A DNA stretch of 64,000 nucleotides from Finegoldia magna (GCF_003182075.1 NZ_QGTH01000007.1:34769-98768), one strand, 5' to 3'; positions 41,812 through 51,584 are shown, numbered from the stretch's first letter. Translations and numbers: made by a program. Notes: generated by a model not told the origin, from the letters alone.

Positions 41812-43707
41812 ATGAAATATTTCGATTACGATTCATTTAAAGACTTTACATTTATTTCAAAGTTAAAAGCTTTAAAAAATTCAGACGATATTTTCTGTGT
41901 TACAACCACAGCTAATATAGAAGAAAACAAATACGATTCTAACATACACAAAGTAGGAGACAATAAAAACTTCACAAGTTCCAACAAGGACTCTTCATTT
42001 TTTGAATTGAATGATGGAGATTTATTAATTATGAGAAATTCAGAAAAAGAAGAAGATTCCGACACAACATCATTTTACAGACTTCCTGTCGATGGTGGAG
42101 AAGCTGTAAAAGAATTCGACATTGATTTGAAAAACGCTGAAATTCTTTTCGAATTGGAAGATTCTTTTATCGTAAAATACGAATTCGATAGACATCACGA
42201 AATGAATAAAATCACAGAAGAAGAAAAAAACGAAGATATCGAAGTTCTCACAGAACTACCCTATTTTGAAAATGCAGTTGGATTTACCGACAAAAAAAGA
42301 ACTAGACTTGCAAGGTATTTTCCAAGCATCTACAAAATGGATATACTAACAGATGAATTTTCAAATATTTCATCAGTCGATCTCAATGATGACAAATCAA
42401 AACTTATTTTCGTGAGAAATTCCTACGAAAACGTAAAGAAAATCGAAGATGAATTAGTTGAATACGATTTGAAATCTGGAAAAGAGTCTGTGATTTTACA
42501 AGGTTTTATGATAATGTCTGCGAAATATTTCAATGACGATATTGTGATTCTCGCCACAGATGGAAAAGAACATGGACTAAACCAAGACTGCGAAATCTAC
42601 AAAATTGTAGATAATAAAGCTATAAAGCTAAACGAAGAGCATTACTGCTTGTATAATTCCATAGGCTGTGATTTGAAATATTCTTCTGGTAGTCAAATCG
42701 AAAAAACTGACGAGTTCATGTATTTTGTGATTTTAGAAGGATATGGCAGTGCGATTTTGAGAATGGATAAGAATTACAAATTCGAAAAGATTTTCTCCAC
42801 AAATCATTCTATCAATATGATTTCTGTAAAAAACGATGATGTTTACTACGTCTTGATAACTGAAAATCACGGACAAGAAGTTTACAAATTAAACGAAGAA
42901 CAATTAACTCATTTGAATAATGACGAATATCATATAAGCAAAAAAGACAAGTTTACGTTTGAAAATGATGGTAATTCATTCACAGGCTGGGTGATTTATC
43001 CAAAAGATTACGACGAAAATAAAAAATATCCAGGCATTTTGTCCGTACACGGCGGTCCAAAAACTGTTTTCGGTGAAGTTTTGTTTCACGAAATGGAGTT
43101 ATTGTCTGCAAAAGGATATTTTGTTTTCTATACAAATCCACGTGGAAGTGACGGATATGGAAATGAATTTATGGATATAAGAGGAAAATACGGAGATGTA
43201 GATTATTCAGATTTGATGAAATTCACAGATATTGTTATGGACAAATACCCTATCGACAAACTTGGCTACACCGGAGGATCTTACGGAGGATTCATGGCAA
43301 ATTGGATGATGACTCACACTGACAGGTTTGATTGTTTTATAAGCCAACGTTCGATTTCAAATTGGATTTCTTTCAGTTTGATTTCAGATATTGGATATTA
43401 TTTTGGAACGGATCAAAACCACACTGAAACAGTGTTAGATGATTATGATAAATTGCGGGACAAATCTCCGCTAAAATACGCAAAAAATGCACACACTCCA
43501 ACTCTTTTTATTCATTCCACAAAAGATTACAGATGTCCGCTGTCTGAAGGAATGCAAATGTTTCAAGCTTTGAAACTTAACAACACACAAACAAGGTTTG
43601 TGATGTTTTACGGAGAAAACCACGAACTTTCACGTTCTGGAAAACCTAAAAACAGAATTAGAAGATTAAAAGAAATCTGCGATTGGTTCGATGAATATTT
43701 GAGGTAG
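41812..43707 (+). CDS. S9-family serine peptidase (acylaminoacyl-peptidase/POP-like)
   Basis: A 631-residue protein: an N-terminal beta-propeller-like region (about 1-375) and a C-terminal alpha/beta hydrolase. The nucleophile is Ser490 in GGSYGGFMANW, the acid Asp572 in STKDYRCP and the His604 in GENHELSR; the oxyanion region is SVHGGPKTVFG. It should trim short peptides inside the cell, as no signal peptide is visible. The ATG at 41812 follows GGAGGAGAG; the ATG 15 bp upstream lies inside the RBS region. The YihY gene starts one base after its stop. Confidence 0.9.
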   Translation: MKYFDYDSFKDFTFISKLKALKNSDDIFCVTTTANIEENKYDSNIHKVGDNKNFTSSNKDSSFFELNDGDLLIMRNSEKEEDSDTTSFYRLPVDGGEAVKEFDIDLKNAEILFELEDSFIVKYEFDRHHEMNKITEEEKNEDIEVLTELPYFENAVGFTDKKRTRLARYFPSIYKMDILTDEFSNISSVDLNDDKSKLIFVRNSYENVKKIEDELVEYDLKSGKESVILQGFMIMSAKYFNDDIVILATDGKEHGLNQDCEIYKIVDNKAIKLNEEHYCLYNSIGCDLKYSSGSQIEKTDEFMYFVILEGYGSAILRMDKNYKFEKIFSTNHSINMISVKNDDVYYVLITENHGQEVYKLNEEQLTHLNNDEYHISKKDKFTFENDGNSFTGWVIYPKDYDENKKYPGILSVHGGPKTVFGEVLFHEMELLSAKGYFVFYTNPRGSDGYGNEFMDIRGKYGDVDYSDLMKFTDIVMDKYPIDKLGYTGGSYGGFMANWMMTHTDRFDCFISQRSISNWISFSLISDIGYYFGTDQNHTETVLDDYDKLRDKSPLKYAKNAHTPTLFIHSTKDYRCPLSEGMQMFQALKLNNTQTRFVMFYGENHELSRSGKPKNRIRRLKEICDWFDEYLR

Positions 43708-44565
43708 ATGATGAAAAAACAGAAAAAAGAAAAAAAGAATTTGTTCTTCAAAAAATTACTGCAATCAATAAAAGAAGACCAAATCCCATTATTAAGCGCA
43801 CAGACAACTTATCATTTTATAATGAGCTTGGTGCCATTTCTAATAGTTTTATTAAATATTGTGTTGATGGTTGCTGCTAGTAAACTTGATTTGATTTTCA
43901 AATGGATGGAAGTAATTCCCTCTGAAACGAGAAATATACTAATGACATTAATCAACACGATTATAAGTAATAGATCTTCATCTGTACTTTCCATCTCTTT
44001 GTTGGTGGCGTTGTGGTCTAGTTCTAAAGCTTTGAAATCTTTAATCAAAGCTATGAACAAAGCATTTGATGTGAGAAGCGAGAATGGATTTTTGAAAACA
44101 CAACTTAAAAGCATTCTGTTCACCGTGGTACTACTTTTATTGTTGATGGTGACATTGGTATTTATCGCATTTGGTGGTTTGATTTTCGGATTAATTGAAC
44201 AATACATGAAAATCAGGATATCATTTTTGGCGCAATTTTTTAGATATTTAATACCTATTGTATCCATGATTTTTGGATTCACATTGCTATACAAATTCGC
44301 ACCTGATTTTGGTTCAACGAGAAGTATCAAATGGAAATCCGCAATGCTAGGAGGAACTATCGCAACCATCGGATGGCTTTTAATTACAGTGTTGTATTCG
44401 TTCTACGTATCCAACATTTCGAATATGTCCTTAACCTACGGTCCATTGGTAGGCGTGTTCGCACTTTTTGTGTGGATTAATTTATCTTCACAAATAATTT
44501 TGATTTCAGCAGAAATCACAGCCAACTACGACCAAGTTAAAAGAGGCGTTATATATTCAACTTAG
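43708..44565 (+). CDS. YihY/BrkB-family membrane protein
   Basis: A 285-residue protein with six membrane segments and the family marks LSAQTTYHFIMSLVPFLIVLLN, SSKALKSLIKAMNKAFDV, YKFAPDFGSTRSIKWKSAMLGGTIATIGWLL and YGPLVGVFALFVWINLSSQIILISAEI. Once called ribonuclease BN, the family has no established enzyme activity; transport or lipid roles have been proposed. It is co-transcribed with the S9 peptidase. Confidence 0.87.
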   Translation: MMKKQKKEKKNLFFKKLLQSIKEDQIPLLSAQTTYHFIMSLVPFLIVLLNIVLMVAASKLDLIFKWMEVIPSETRNILMTLINTIISNRSSSVLSISLLVALWSSSKALKSLIKAMNKAFDVRSENGFLKTQLKSILFTVVLLLLLMVTLVFIAFGGLIFGLIEQYMKIRISFLAQFFRYLIPIVSMIFGFTLLYKFAPDFGSTRSIKWKSAMLGGTIATIGWLLITVLYSFYVSNISNMSLTYGPLVGVFALFVWINLSSQIILISAEITANYDQVKRGVIYST

Positions 44566-44621
44566 AATAAATTATTCGTAAAGTAGAAAACCATCATGCT
44601 AAGATGGAAAAAATACGTAGC

Positions 44622-44789
44622 AAAACTCTCATGCACGAACATCTAGACTACAAAAATTGTTAATTTCTTAATCTCAAAATCCTAAAATCGCAAGCACGCT
44701 AACGCTTACGCGGTGCGATTTTGGACGGATTTGTTCGATTTGAAATTATATCAATTTTTTCCGTATGATGTTCTTAACATGAGAGTTTT
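44622..44789. repeat. Dispersed structured repeat, copy D (inverted orientation)
   Basis: About 168 bp between convergent genes, in reverse orientation to B and C. Outer stem AAAACTCTCATG / CATGAGAGTTTT (44622-44633 and 44778-44789). The inner stem is AAAATCGCA / TGCGATTTT (44684-44692 and 44714-44722), where B and C have CGTA/TACG. A second outer arm AGTAGAAAAC (44582-44591) can pair with GTTTTCTACT (44785-44794), and a small palindrome CCATC-ATGCTAA-GATGG (near 44591-44607) carries a second copy of the left-end motif. Confidence 0.8.
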
Positions 44790-44815
44790 CTACTTTTACT
44801 ACTCTTTCAACTTTT

Positions 44816-45898
44816 TTAATTCAATATAAAAGCTAAATACAACCTGATAAAATCTTCTACATTTCTAGGGTCAAGTCCTGTGATATCTCTAAGTTTATTC
44901 AGTCTGTACTGAACGGTGTTTTTGTGCACAAACAAATCCTCTGCGCATTTTGTTATGCTTTGATTATTTGTCGCATAAATTTTTATCAAATCTTTGTAAA
45001 TATTGTAATCTTCGTCGGAAATATCTTTCAATACGACTTGCTTGAATTTTTTGATTCTGTCTTTTTTGATACTTCCAAGCAAAATTCCCAAATCCAATGT
45101 GGAATAATCCACAACACAGTCTTTTCTTTGCAAATTATCCAACCAATCCAACGCAACCATGCAATTATCATAGTTTTTCTTAAATTGGCTAATCATTTTG
45201 AATGACCCGCTGATGCCAAAATACACCCTACTATCGATGGCATCGTGAATTTGGTTTCTAATTTTCTCCAGTTTTTTCTTTATGATAATCTTATCTACGT
45301 TGTTTGAAAGAATTACAATTTCTCCGTAAAAAACGCTGTATACGAAATTATTGGACAGATTATTCTCCAAGATTTTGTAAATTTTATCGGAGTCTTTCAA
45401 CAAAAATCTGTTTTCGGAATTTTTCCCGACTATTACGTATTTTTCGTCTTCACTTTCCAGATATCTGTACAATCCATAATCGTCCAACTCATTTATCAAG
45501 CTCTCAAACAAATACTTGTTCATGTCCTTTTTCTTGAGTTTATTCTTCTCAACGAGTTGTTCTTTTACGAGTATTTCGGTCATTTTTTTGATGATGTTTC
45601 CGTATTTCATAACTTCGTCTTTGTTTCCAGTGATGCCGATAACGGCAATGATTTCTCCATCGATTGTAACCGGGATATTAATTCCCTTCTTTGCTCCAAC
45701 GTACTCTTTTTCATTATCAACAAATATGGTTTTGTTTTGCTTTACGCATTCCTTCGCAGCTTCGTGATAAGTGCCAATTCTATTTGAATTTGTAGAATAA
45801 ATAATATATCCTTCTTGGTCAAAAAAGTTCAAATCGTAATCAATAACATCTTTTAATTTTTCGACTATCATTTTTGCAGTGTGATCTGAAATTCTCAT
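44816..45898 (-). CDS. CdaR-like transcriptional regulator
   Basis: A 360-residue regulator. The N-terminal sugar-diacid-binding domain (about 1-130) reads MRISDHTAKMIVEKLKDVIDYDLNFFDQEGYIIYSTNSNRIGTYH, typical of CdaR. The C-terminal PucR-type helix-turn-helix contains IKIYATNNQSITKCAEDLFVHKNTVQYRLNKLRDITGLDP. CdaR proteins activate glycerate, galactarate and glucarate genes when bound to the acid. It is divergent from glycerate kinase and a GntP-family permease, its probable targets. Confidence 0.88.
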   Translation of the reverse strand: MRISDHTAKMIVEKLKDVIDYDLNFFDQEGYIIYSTNSNRIGTYHEAAKECVKQNKTIFVDNEKEYVGAKKGINIPVTIDGEIIAVIGITGNKDEVMKYGNIIKKMTEILVKEQLVEKNKLKKKDMNKYLFESLINELDDYGLYRYLESEDEKYVIVGKNSENRFLLKDSDKIYKILENNLSNNFVYSVFYGEIVILSNNVDKIIIKKKLEKIRNQIHDAIDSRVYFGISGSFKMISQFKKNYDNCMVALDWLDNLQRKDCVVDYSTLDLGILLGSIKKDRIKKFKQVVLKDISDEDYNIYKDLIKIYATNNQSITKCAEDLFVHKNTVQYRLNKLRDITGLDPRNVEDFIRLYLAFILN

Positions 45899-46001
45899 TT
45901 GTTCTCCATAATAATAAATTTATTTGTTCATTTAACATTATTATTACATAAAACATACATTTGTGCAATCGTTTGTTATAAAATTGAGATAGGAGGTTGT
46001 T

Positions 46002-47132
46002 ATGAATATATTAGTATTGATAGACTCTTTTAAAGGCAGTTTGAGTTCTTTGGAAGCAGGAGAAATCATAAAAAAAGCTTGTGAAAAAAATCCTTCAAAC
46101 AAAGTAATAGTAAAACCTGTTGCTGATGGTGGAGAAGGAACTATTGATTCATTAAAGGATATTAAAAACGCTAAAATAGTTGAAGTCGATGTACATAATC
46201 CTTTGATGGAACATCACACAGCTAGATATTTGATAGTAGATGATAAACTTGCAATTATGGAAATGAGTGAATCCAGCGGACTTACCCTTATAAAAGATAA
46301 CTTGGATCCAATGAATGCTACGACTTTCGGAGTTGGCGATATGATCAAGGACGCTTTGGATAAAAATATCCGAGAATTTATCATTGGAATCGGTGGCTCT
46401 GCAACTACAGATGGCGGCATGGGAATGCTAAGAAGTTTGGGAGCGCGATTTTTTGACAAAAATGGAATCGAAATCTCAAACGGTCCAATAGGAATTATAG
46501 ATTTGGAAACAATTGATTTGGAAAACTTCGACGAAAGACTTAAGGAATGCACATTCCAAATAGCTTGTGATGTCGATAATCCATTGTGTGGACAACGTGG
46601 TTCGGCAAGAGTATTTGCACCACAAAAAGGCGCAACTCCAAAACAAGTCGAAGAATTGGATAAACTTTTGGGCAAATATCACGAAGTTACAAAAAAAGTT
46701 ATTCCTGATGCAAATGATACGATTGAGGGAGCTGGTGCTGCTGGTGGTTTGGGATATGCCTTCAAAAATTATTTAAATGCAGAATTAAAACCAGGAATTG
46801 AAATAATTCTGGAAATGCTTGGTGCAGATGAGTTAATCAAAAATTCTGATTTGGTTATCACAGGCGAAGGCAAGATGGATTTCCAAACATCTATGGGAAA
46901 AACTCCTGTAGGAATTGCAAAGCTCGCAAAGAAATACAACAAAAAAGTCATCGCTTTTTGCGGCGTTTGCGATAACGATGCAGTCTCTGTTAATGAAAGA
47001 GGAATCGATGCATTCTTCCCTATTCTTAATAAATGTATGCAAACAAATGAAGCTATGGATAAAAAAGTTTCAGAAGAAAACTTGTACAGAAGTGTTGACC
47101 AAATAATGAAATTAATAAATTTATGGAGGTAG
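46002..47132 (+). CDS. Glycerate kinase
   Basis: Phosphorylates glycerate to 2-phosphoglycerate (GarK/GlxK type), feeding glycolysis. The 376-residue protein shows LVLIDSFKGSLSSLEAGEII at the N-terminus, PVADGGEGTIDSL, IGIGGSATTDGGMGMLRSLGA, and AGAAGGLGYAF, all conserved in the family. RBS AGGAGG and ATG are clear. The permease follows after 1 bp. With the CdaR-like regulator it makes a compact glycerate-use module. Confidence 0.93.
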   Translation: MNILVLIDSFKGSLSSLEAGEIIKKACEKNPSNKVIVKPVADGGEGTIDSLKDIKNAKIVEVDVHNPLMEHHTARYLIVDDKLAIMEMSESSGLTLIKDNLDPMNATTFGVGDMIKDALDKNIREFIIGIGGSATTDGGMGMLRSLGARFFDKNGIEISNGPIGIIDLETIDLENFDERLKECTFQIACDVDNPLCGQRGSARVFAPQKGATPKQVEELDKLLGKYHEVTKKVIPDANDTIEGAGAAGGLGYAFKNYLNAELKPGIEIILEMLGADELIKNSDLVITGEGKMDFQTSMGKTPVGIAKLAKKYNKKVIAFCGVCDNDAVSVNERGIDAFFPILNKCMQTNEAMDKKVSEENLYRSVDQIMKLINLWR

Positions 47133-47133
47133 T

Positions 47134-48399
47134 ATGGACAACGTAACATTTTCAACGATTGGAGCATTGATTGGCTTAGCGTTATCAATTTTTCTAATCA
47201 TCAAAAACTTCCACGCAACTTACGCACTTATCATAGGCGCTTTGGTTGGTGGACTTATCGGTGGAGGCGGACTTGTGGGAACTGTGTCTGCCATGGTAAA
47301 AGGTTCTGAATCAATGATGAGTTCAGTTCTAAGAATTATGACAAGTGGTATTTTGGCAGGCTGTTTGGTTAAAACAGGCGCTGCAGAAAAAATCGCAGAC
47401 ACGATTATCAAAAAATTAGGCGAACAAAAGGCTTTGATTGCTATTGCGATTTCTACTATGATTATCTGTGCTGTCGGTGTATTCATTGACATTTCAGTTA
47501 TCACTTGTGCACCTATCGCCCTTGCAGTTGGTAAGAAATCAAATCTTTCCAAATCCAGCATTTTATTGGCTATGATTGGTGGAGGAAAAGCTGGTAATGT
47601 AATCAGCCCTAACCCAAACACTATTGCAACTGCTGAAGGATTCAAACTAAATCTTACATCTTTGATGTATGTGAATATCATTCCTGCAATTTGCGCATTA
47701 ATCGTAACGATTATTATTGCAATGGCTTTAGCAAAGAAAAAAACTGATGTTATTGATTCTACTGATTTGGAATCTTCTGAAAGAACGAACTTGCCAAGTT
47801 TCTTCGCATCAATTATAGGTCCCGTTACTGTAATTGTTTTATTGGCACTTAGACCACTTGCCAAAATCACAATCGACCCATTGATTGCACTTCCTTTGGG
47901 AGGATTTGTGTGCTTATTAGCTACAAAAGAAACTAAGAATACCAAAGAATATGTCAACTACGGTTTCTCAAAAATAATCGGAGTTTGCGCACTTTTAATC
48001 GGTACGGGAACAATAGCAGGAATTATCAAAAATTCAACACTACAAACTGATATGATTAATTTGATTACTGCATTTAATCTTCCTGCATTTATACTTGCTC
48101 CAGTAGCGGGTATTTTAATGGGAGGTGCAACAGCAAGTACAACTGCTGGAAGTACAATAGCATCTCAAACATTCGCCAAATCATTAATCGATGCAAATGT
48201 AACTGCACTAAATGCTGGTGCTATGGTTCATGCAGGTGCTACAGTTATCGACTCACTTCCTCACGGATCATTCTTCCATGCAACTGGTGGATCTGTCAAA
48301 ATGTCTATCGCTGACAGATTGAAAATCATTCCTTACGAAGCTGCTGTAGGTTTGACGACTACAATCGCATCAGTATTAGTATATTTAATTACAAAATAA
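47134..48399 (+). CDS. GntP-family permease, probable glycerate transporter
   Basis: A 421-residue transporter with about twelve membrane segments. GntP marks include IGALVGGLIGGGGLVGTVSAMVKG, IFIDISVITCAPIALAVGKKSNLSKSSILLAMIGGGKAGNVISPNPNTIA and AGAMVHAGATVIDSLPHGSFFHATGGSVKM. The family imports gluconate and related acids with protons. Its place directly after glycerate kinase suggests glycerate as the substrate. Confidence 0.85.
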   Translation: MDNVTFSTIGALIGLALSIFLIIKNFHATYALIIGALVGGLIGGGGLVGTVSAMVKGSESMMSSVLRIMTSGILAGCLVKTGAAEKIADTIIKKLGEQKALIAIAISTMIICAVGVFIDISVITCAPIALAVGKKSNLSKSSILLAMIGGGKAGNVISPNPNTIATAEGFKLNLTSLMYVNIIPAICALIVTIIIAMALAKKKTDVIDSTDLESSERTNLPSFFASIIGPVTVIVLLALRPLAKITIDPLIALPLGGFVCLLATKETKNTKEYVNYGFSKIIGVCALLIGTGTIAGIIKNSTLQTDMINLITAFNLPAFILAPVAGILMGGATASTTAGSTIASQTFAKSLIDANVTALNAGAMVHAGATVIDSLPHGSFFHATGGSVKMSIADRLKIIPYEAAVGLTTTIASVLVYLITK

Positions 48400-48414
48400 T
48401 TTTTCTCAAAAGTA

Positions 48415-48443
48415 AAGGCTATGAGCACACAACTCATAGCCTT
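48415..48443. terminator. Bidirectional terminator after the GntP gene
   Basis: Perfect 11-bp stem AAGGCTATGAG / CTCATAGCCTT with a 7-base loop and T-rich right flank, between the convergent permease (stop 48399) and ABC permease (stop 48448). Confidence 0.85.
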
Positions 48444-48447
48444 ATTT

Positions 48448-49560
48448 TTATTTGTTGATATTATCGTTACCTTTTGGTTTTGCCAAAACAGAAATCACTA
48501 TAAATACTACGCTAAATCCTAATATTATCAAAAGATTAGGAAGAATTTTAGATATTTCCGGAAATTCTTCTAAAATTTCATTGTTACTTATATAGTAAAA
48601 TCCTGGGAAAATTCTACCTATACTCAATGCAGTTTTCCCTAGTAATTCTTGCGGAACAAATGCCCCACACAAAAACGACGATCCTAGTGAAACGATGTTC
48701 ATTACTCCTTGAACTGTGTTAGAATTTTTGATTACGTTTGATATCATCACAGCCATCGACACCACAGATATCGTGAATACAAACGAATTAAGCATCATAA
48801 GATTGACGTGAGTCTTTGTAAAATCGTATTTGTACAAAACACAGAAAAGTATCATGTAAATTAACCAGAACACAAGTCCTGTGACGATATGACCCAGCAT
48901 CAACTCCATATTAATTCTAGTTCTTGGACATGGTGATACGTTGTTTCTCATAAGAATTGGTTGTTTTTTGTAGACCAAGGCGATATTTGAAACGACTAAT
49001 ATTACTTGTGCAAGTAGCAGGTAATTTAAAAAGTTGAAGTAGAATTTGGATTTATCTTTTTTGGAATTTACACTTCCCTCTTTAATGCTGACATTAATTT
49101 TTTTGTCCAAATCCTCATTCGCGTTTTTTATAGCCTCATCTTCAGTAAATCCACTTTTTTCGTAGGAACTTACTTGGCTTAGATAAATATTTATCTTCTC
49201 TTTGATATCCATCGCATAAGCATTATTAGGGGCAACTTTGTACAAAACTTCCTTTGTTTTATCGAAATCCTCTGGAATTATTACAGCTGCGTTTATAATA
49301 TCATAGAAAAGTTTGTCGTCTACGATTGTTTCATCCATTGTTTTTATCTTGGCGTTCTTGTCCAAATAATCGTACAAAGATTTGGACAGTTTGGTGTTCG
49401 CTTTGTCTTGCACATAAATATTTACATCAACGGGTTTGTAGGAAGTTTGTGTCGTGTTTTTTGTCGCAAAGCTCATCAATACGAAAAATATTATCGTGTA
49501 CAAAAGTATAGGAGTTTTGTGTGCCCATGTGATTTTAAAATAATTTTTAAAGACTCTCAT
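48448..49560 (-). CDS. ABC-2 type exporter permease (second subunit)
   Basis: A 370-residue membrane protein with one N-terminal segment (PILLYTIIFFVLMSFA), a large extracellular domain (about 40-190) and five to six C-terminal segments, the usual ABC-2 layout. The inner half includes VVSNIALVYKKQPILMRNNVSPCPRTRINMELMLGHIV and LGSSFLCGAFVPQELLG. It overlaps the neighbouring permease gene by 14 bp and should form a heterodimer with it. Confidence 0.82.
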   Translation of the reverse strand: MRVFKNYFKITWAHKTPILLYTIIFFVLMSFATKNTTQTSYKPVDVNIYVQDKANTKLSKSLYDYLDKNAKIKTMDETIVDDKLFYDIINAAVIIPEDFDKTKEVLYKVAPNNAYAMDIKEKINIYLSQVSSYEKSGFTEDEAIKNANEDLDKKINVSIKEGSVNSKKDKSKFYFNFLNYLLLAQVILVVSNIALVYKKQPILMRNNVSPCPRTRINMELMLGHIVTGLVFWLIYMILFCVLYKYDFTKTHVNLMMLNSFVFTISVVSMAVMISNVIKNSNTVQGVMNIVSLGSSFLCGAFVPQELLGKTALSIGRIFPGFYYISNNEILEEFPEISKILPNLLIILGFSVVFIVISVLAKPKGNDNINK

Positions 49561-50644
49561 ACTCTTTACCTCTCATGAAAAATAGTGACGCTACGACAAA
49601 TACAACTGTAATTATCAAAAGGTTAATTATATCTTTGTTAAATCGTGCCATCGAATCGTAATAATACAATGAATACACCGCATCTGTAACGACAGCAACA
49701 GGATTTATTTTGTTGATAATGGGAAGCTTCTCTGCGATGATTACTTTTATTTCTGGAACCATCATTCCCGCTAAAAAAGACATCAGCATCGTAATAGCGA
49801 TTCCCATTCCGATTTTTGTATCAAGACTTTTTTTGTTGGATACTCCAATTAAGATGCCAAAAGCAACTCCACAAAAAGATGAAATACTTGCAAGTCCAAT
49901 CAATGCTCCTATCCTATCTCCGAACCCAACTCCAAGTGCGTATTTCAAATATGCGATAAATAAAACTGTGATTGCAAAATTGATAATCCAGCTGACTAGA
50001 ACTGATGCAGAAAGCATTACGCTTTTTTTAGTTGGAGAAACTGCGTTACGCTTCGCATTTGTAGACAAGTTCGCTTCGTATTGGAAACTAACGAAAAGTC
50101 CCCACATATATCCGTAAATCGTCGTCATCCCTAAAAGCGTGTAGAAAAACACATTCACAGGATTCATGTTTTTTCTTGAAACGTCTTTGATGTGATCGTC
50201 TACATTTAAGATTTTCCCGATATCAGCCGTCGGATTTTTCTGCATTATCTTAGTTATCATGGATACTTTTTGAGAATATGAATTCATAATAGTTTCGACG
50301 ATTGTCTCAGAAATACCAGATTTTTTCGTGTAGATTTTGTCTAATGAATCAATGTACGCTTTTACATCTTCGTTAGTATTCAATATATCTTCGTTTTTTG
50401 ATTCTACAACCTTGAAATATTTTTCATCTTCCATCTCATTAATGAAGTTTTTGAAATTATCGTCTTGCATAAGAGTTTCATTAACAGCTACATCAATGGT
50501 TTTGAATTTACTATTTTCATTGATATTTCCAAATGCTAATTTGAAGAAAATCCCCAGAACAATTGGAAACAACAACGCCCAAAAAAGCATCGCTTTTTGT
50601 CTCAAAAGCAGCTTAAAAGTATTTTTAAATGAATGTAGAAACAT
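49547..50644 (-). CDS. ABC-2 type exporter permease (first subunit)
   Basis: A 365-residue permease: N-terminal FKLLLRQKAMLFWALLFPIVLGIFFKLAFGN, an extracellular domain, and a C-terminal membrane bundle with SFQYEANLSTNAKRNAVSPTKKSVML and MSFLAGMMVPEIKVIIAEKLP. Relatives export drugs, antimicrobial peptides or lipids. It follows the ATPase gene by 1 bp and overlaps the second permease gene. Confidence 0.82.
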   Translation of the reverse strand: MFLHSFKNTFKLLLRQKAMLFWALLFPIVLGIFFKLAFGNINENSKFKTIDVAVNETLMQDDNFKNFINEMEDEKYFKVVESKNEDILNTNEDVKAYIDSLDKIYTKKSGISETIVETIMNSYSQKVSMITKIMQKNPTADIGKILNVDDHIKDVSRKNMNPVNVFFYTLLGMTTIYGYMWGLFVSFQYEANLSTNAKRNAVSPTKKSVMLSASVLVSWIINFAITVLFIAYLKYALGVGFGDRIGALIGLASISSFCGVAFGILIGVSNKKSLDTKIGMGIAITMLMSFLAGMMVPEIKVIIAEKLPIINKINPVAVVTDAVYSLYYYDSMARFNKDIINLLIITVVFVVASLFFMRGKEYESL

Positions 50645-50645
50645 A

Positions 50646-51584
50646 TCAATCCCTCAAATCTTTGCCCGTTAATTCCAAGAAAACATCGTTAAGACTTGGC
50701 TTTTCGACATTCAAAGAACTGTACTGAACATTTTCTTCATCGAGAAGTTTAATCAACTTCATCAAATACCCATCTCCATGAGAAAAATTCAACTTAACAT
50801 TATCGTCCTTATTTTCAAAGCTCATCAAGTGTGGAAGAGTTTTGATTTGAGATATCACATCTTCATTTAATTCTTTCGCTGTGAAGCTTATCTTCTCGTT
50901 CATTTCTATCATATCTTTGAGTTGTTCCGATGAGCCCTTTGCAATGACTTTGCCCTTGTCAATTATCACGATATTATCACACAAGAAATCAACTTCATCC
51001 ATATAATGCGATGTATAAATTATCGTTGATCCATCTTCGTTTAGTTTTTTTATGCCTTCCAAAATACTATTTCTAGATTGCGGATCAACAGCAACTGTAG
51101 GCTCATCTAGGATAATTAGCTCAGGTTTATGTGCAATTCCACAAGCTATGTTAAGTCTTCTTAGTAAACCTCCTGATAATTTTTTCGGTTTAAACTTAAC
51201 AAAATCATTCAGACTTACCAAATCCAACGCCCTTTTCACAAGCTTACTTCTTTCAGATTTGTCTTGTATGTACAATCCACAGAAATAGTCGATGTTTTCG
51301 TAGACAGTCAACTCATCATACACTGCGACATCTTGAAACACCACGCCAATCCTTTTTTTGATATCATAAGCATCAGCAGACATTTCTTTTCCGAAAATCT
51401 TCACACTTCCAGAATCTTTTTTCAAAAGCGACAACATGCAATTGATAGTTGTGGATTTCCCACTACCATTTGGACCAAGTAGTCCCAGAATTTCTCCTTT
51501 TTTCACGTCCAAATCCAAATTGTCGACCGCAGTAAGTTCCTTGTATTTTTTTACAAGACCTCTGACCTCTATAAGATTTTCCAT
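50646..51584 (-). CDS. ABC exporter ATP-binding protein
   Basis: A 312-residue ATPase: Walker A GLLGPNGSGKSTTINCML, Q-loop VVFQDVAVYDELTV, signature LSGGLLRRLNIACGIAH, Walker B LIILDEPTVAVDPQSR, switch YTSHYMDEVDFLCD. It energises the two permeases encoded next, in a drug- or lipid-export type (DrrA/NatA-like) transporter. The ATG at 51584 has GGAGG 6 bp upstream; the longer frame starts in AT-rich sequence with no RBS. Confidence 0.88.
   Translation of the reverse strand: MENLIEVRGLVKKYKELTAVDNLDLDVKKGEILGLLGPNGSGKSTTINCMLSLLKKDSGSVKIFGKEMSADAYDIKKRIGVVFQDVAVYDELTVYENIDYFCGLYIQDKSERSKLVKRALDLVSLNDFVKFKPKKLSGGLLRRLNIACGIAHKPELIILDEPTVAVDPQSRNSILEGIKKLNEDGSTIIYTSHYMDEVDFLCDNIVIIDKGKVIAKGSSEQLKDMIEMNEKISFTAKELNEDVISQIKTLPHLMSFENKDDNVKLNFSHGDGYLMKLIKLLDEENVQYSSLNVEKPSLNDVFLELTGKDLRD

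Noticed and set aside
43812..44369. A 185-codon leftward frame opposite the YihY gene
   Set aside because: Shadow of a conserved membrane protein gene; no start signals.
12148..44789. CRISPR array or insertion sequences as the source of the repeats
   Set aside because: The four copies are single, many kilobases apart, contain no spacers, and carry no transposase or coding frame.
47220..47957. A 245-codon open frame opposite the GntP-family permease
   Set aside because: It is a codon-bias shadow of a well-supported transporter gene on the other strand, with no RBS or recognisable domain.
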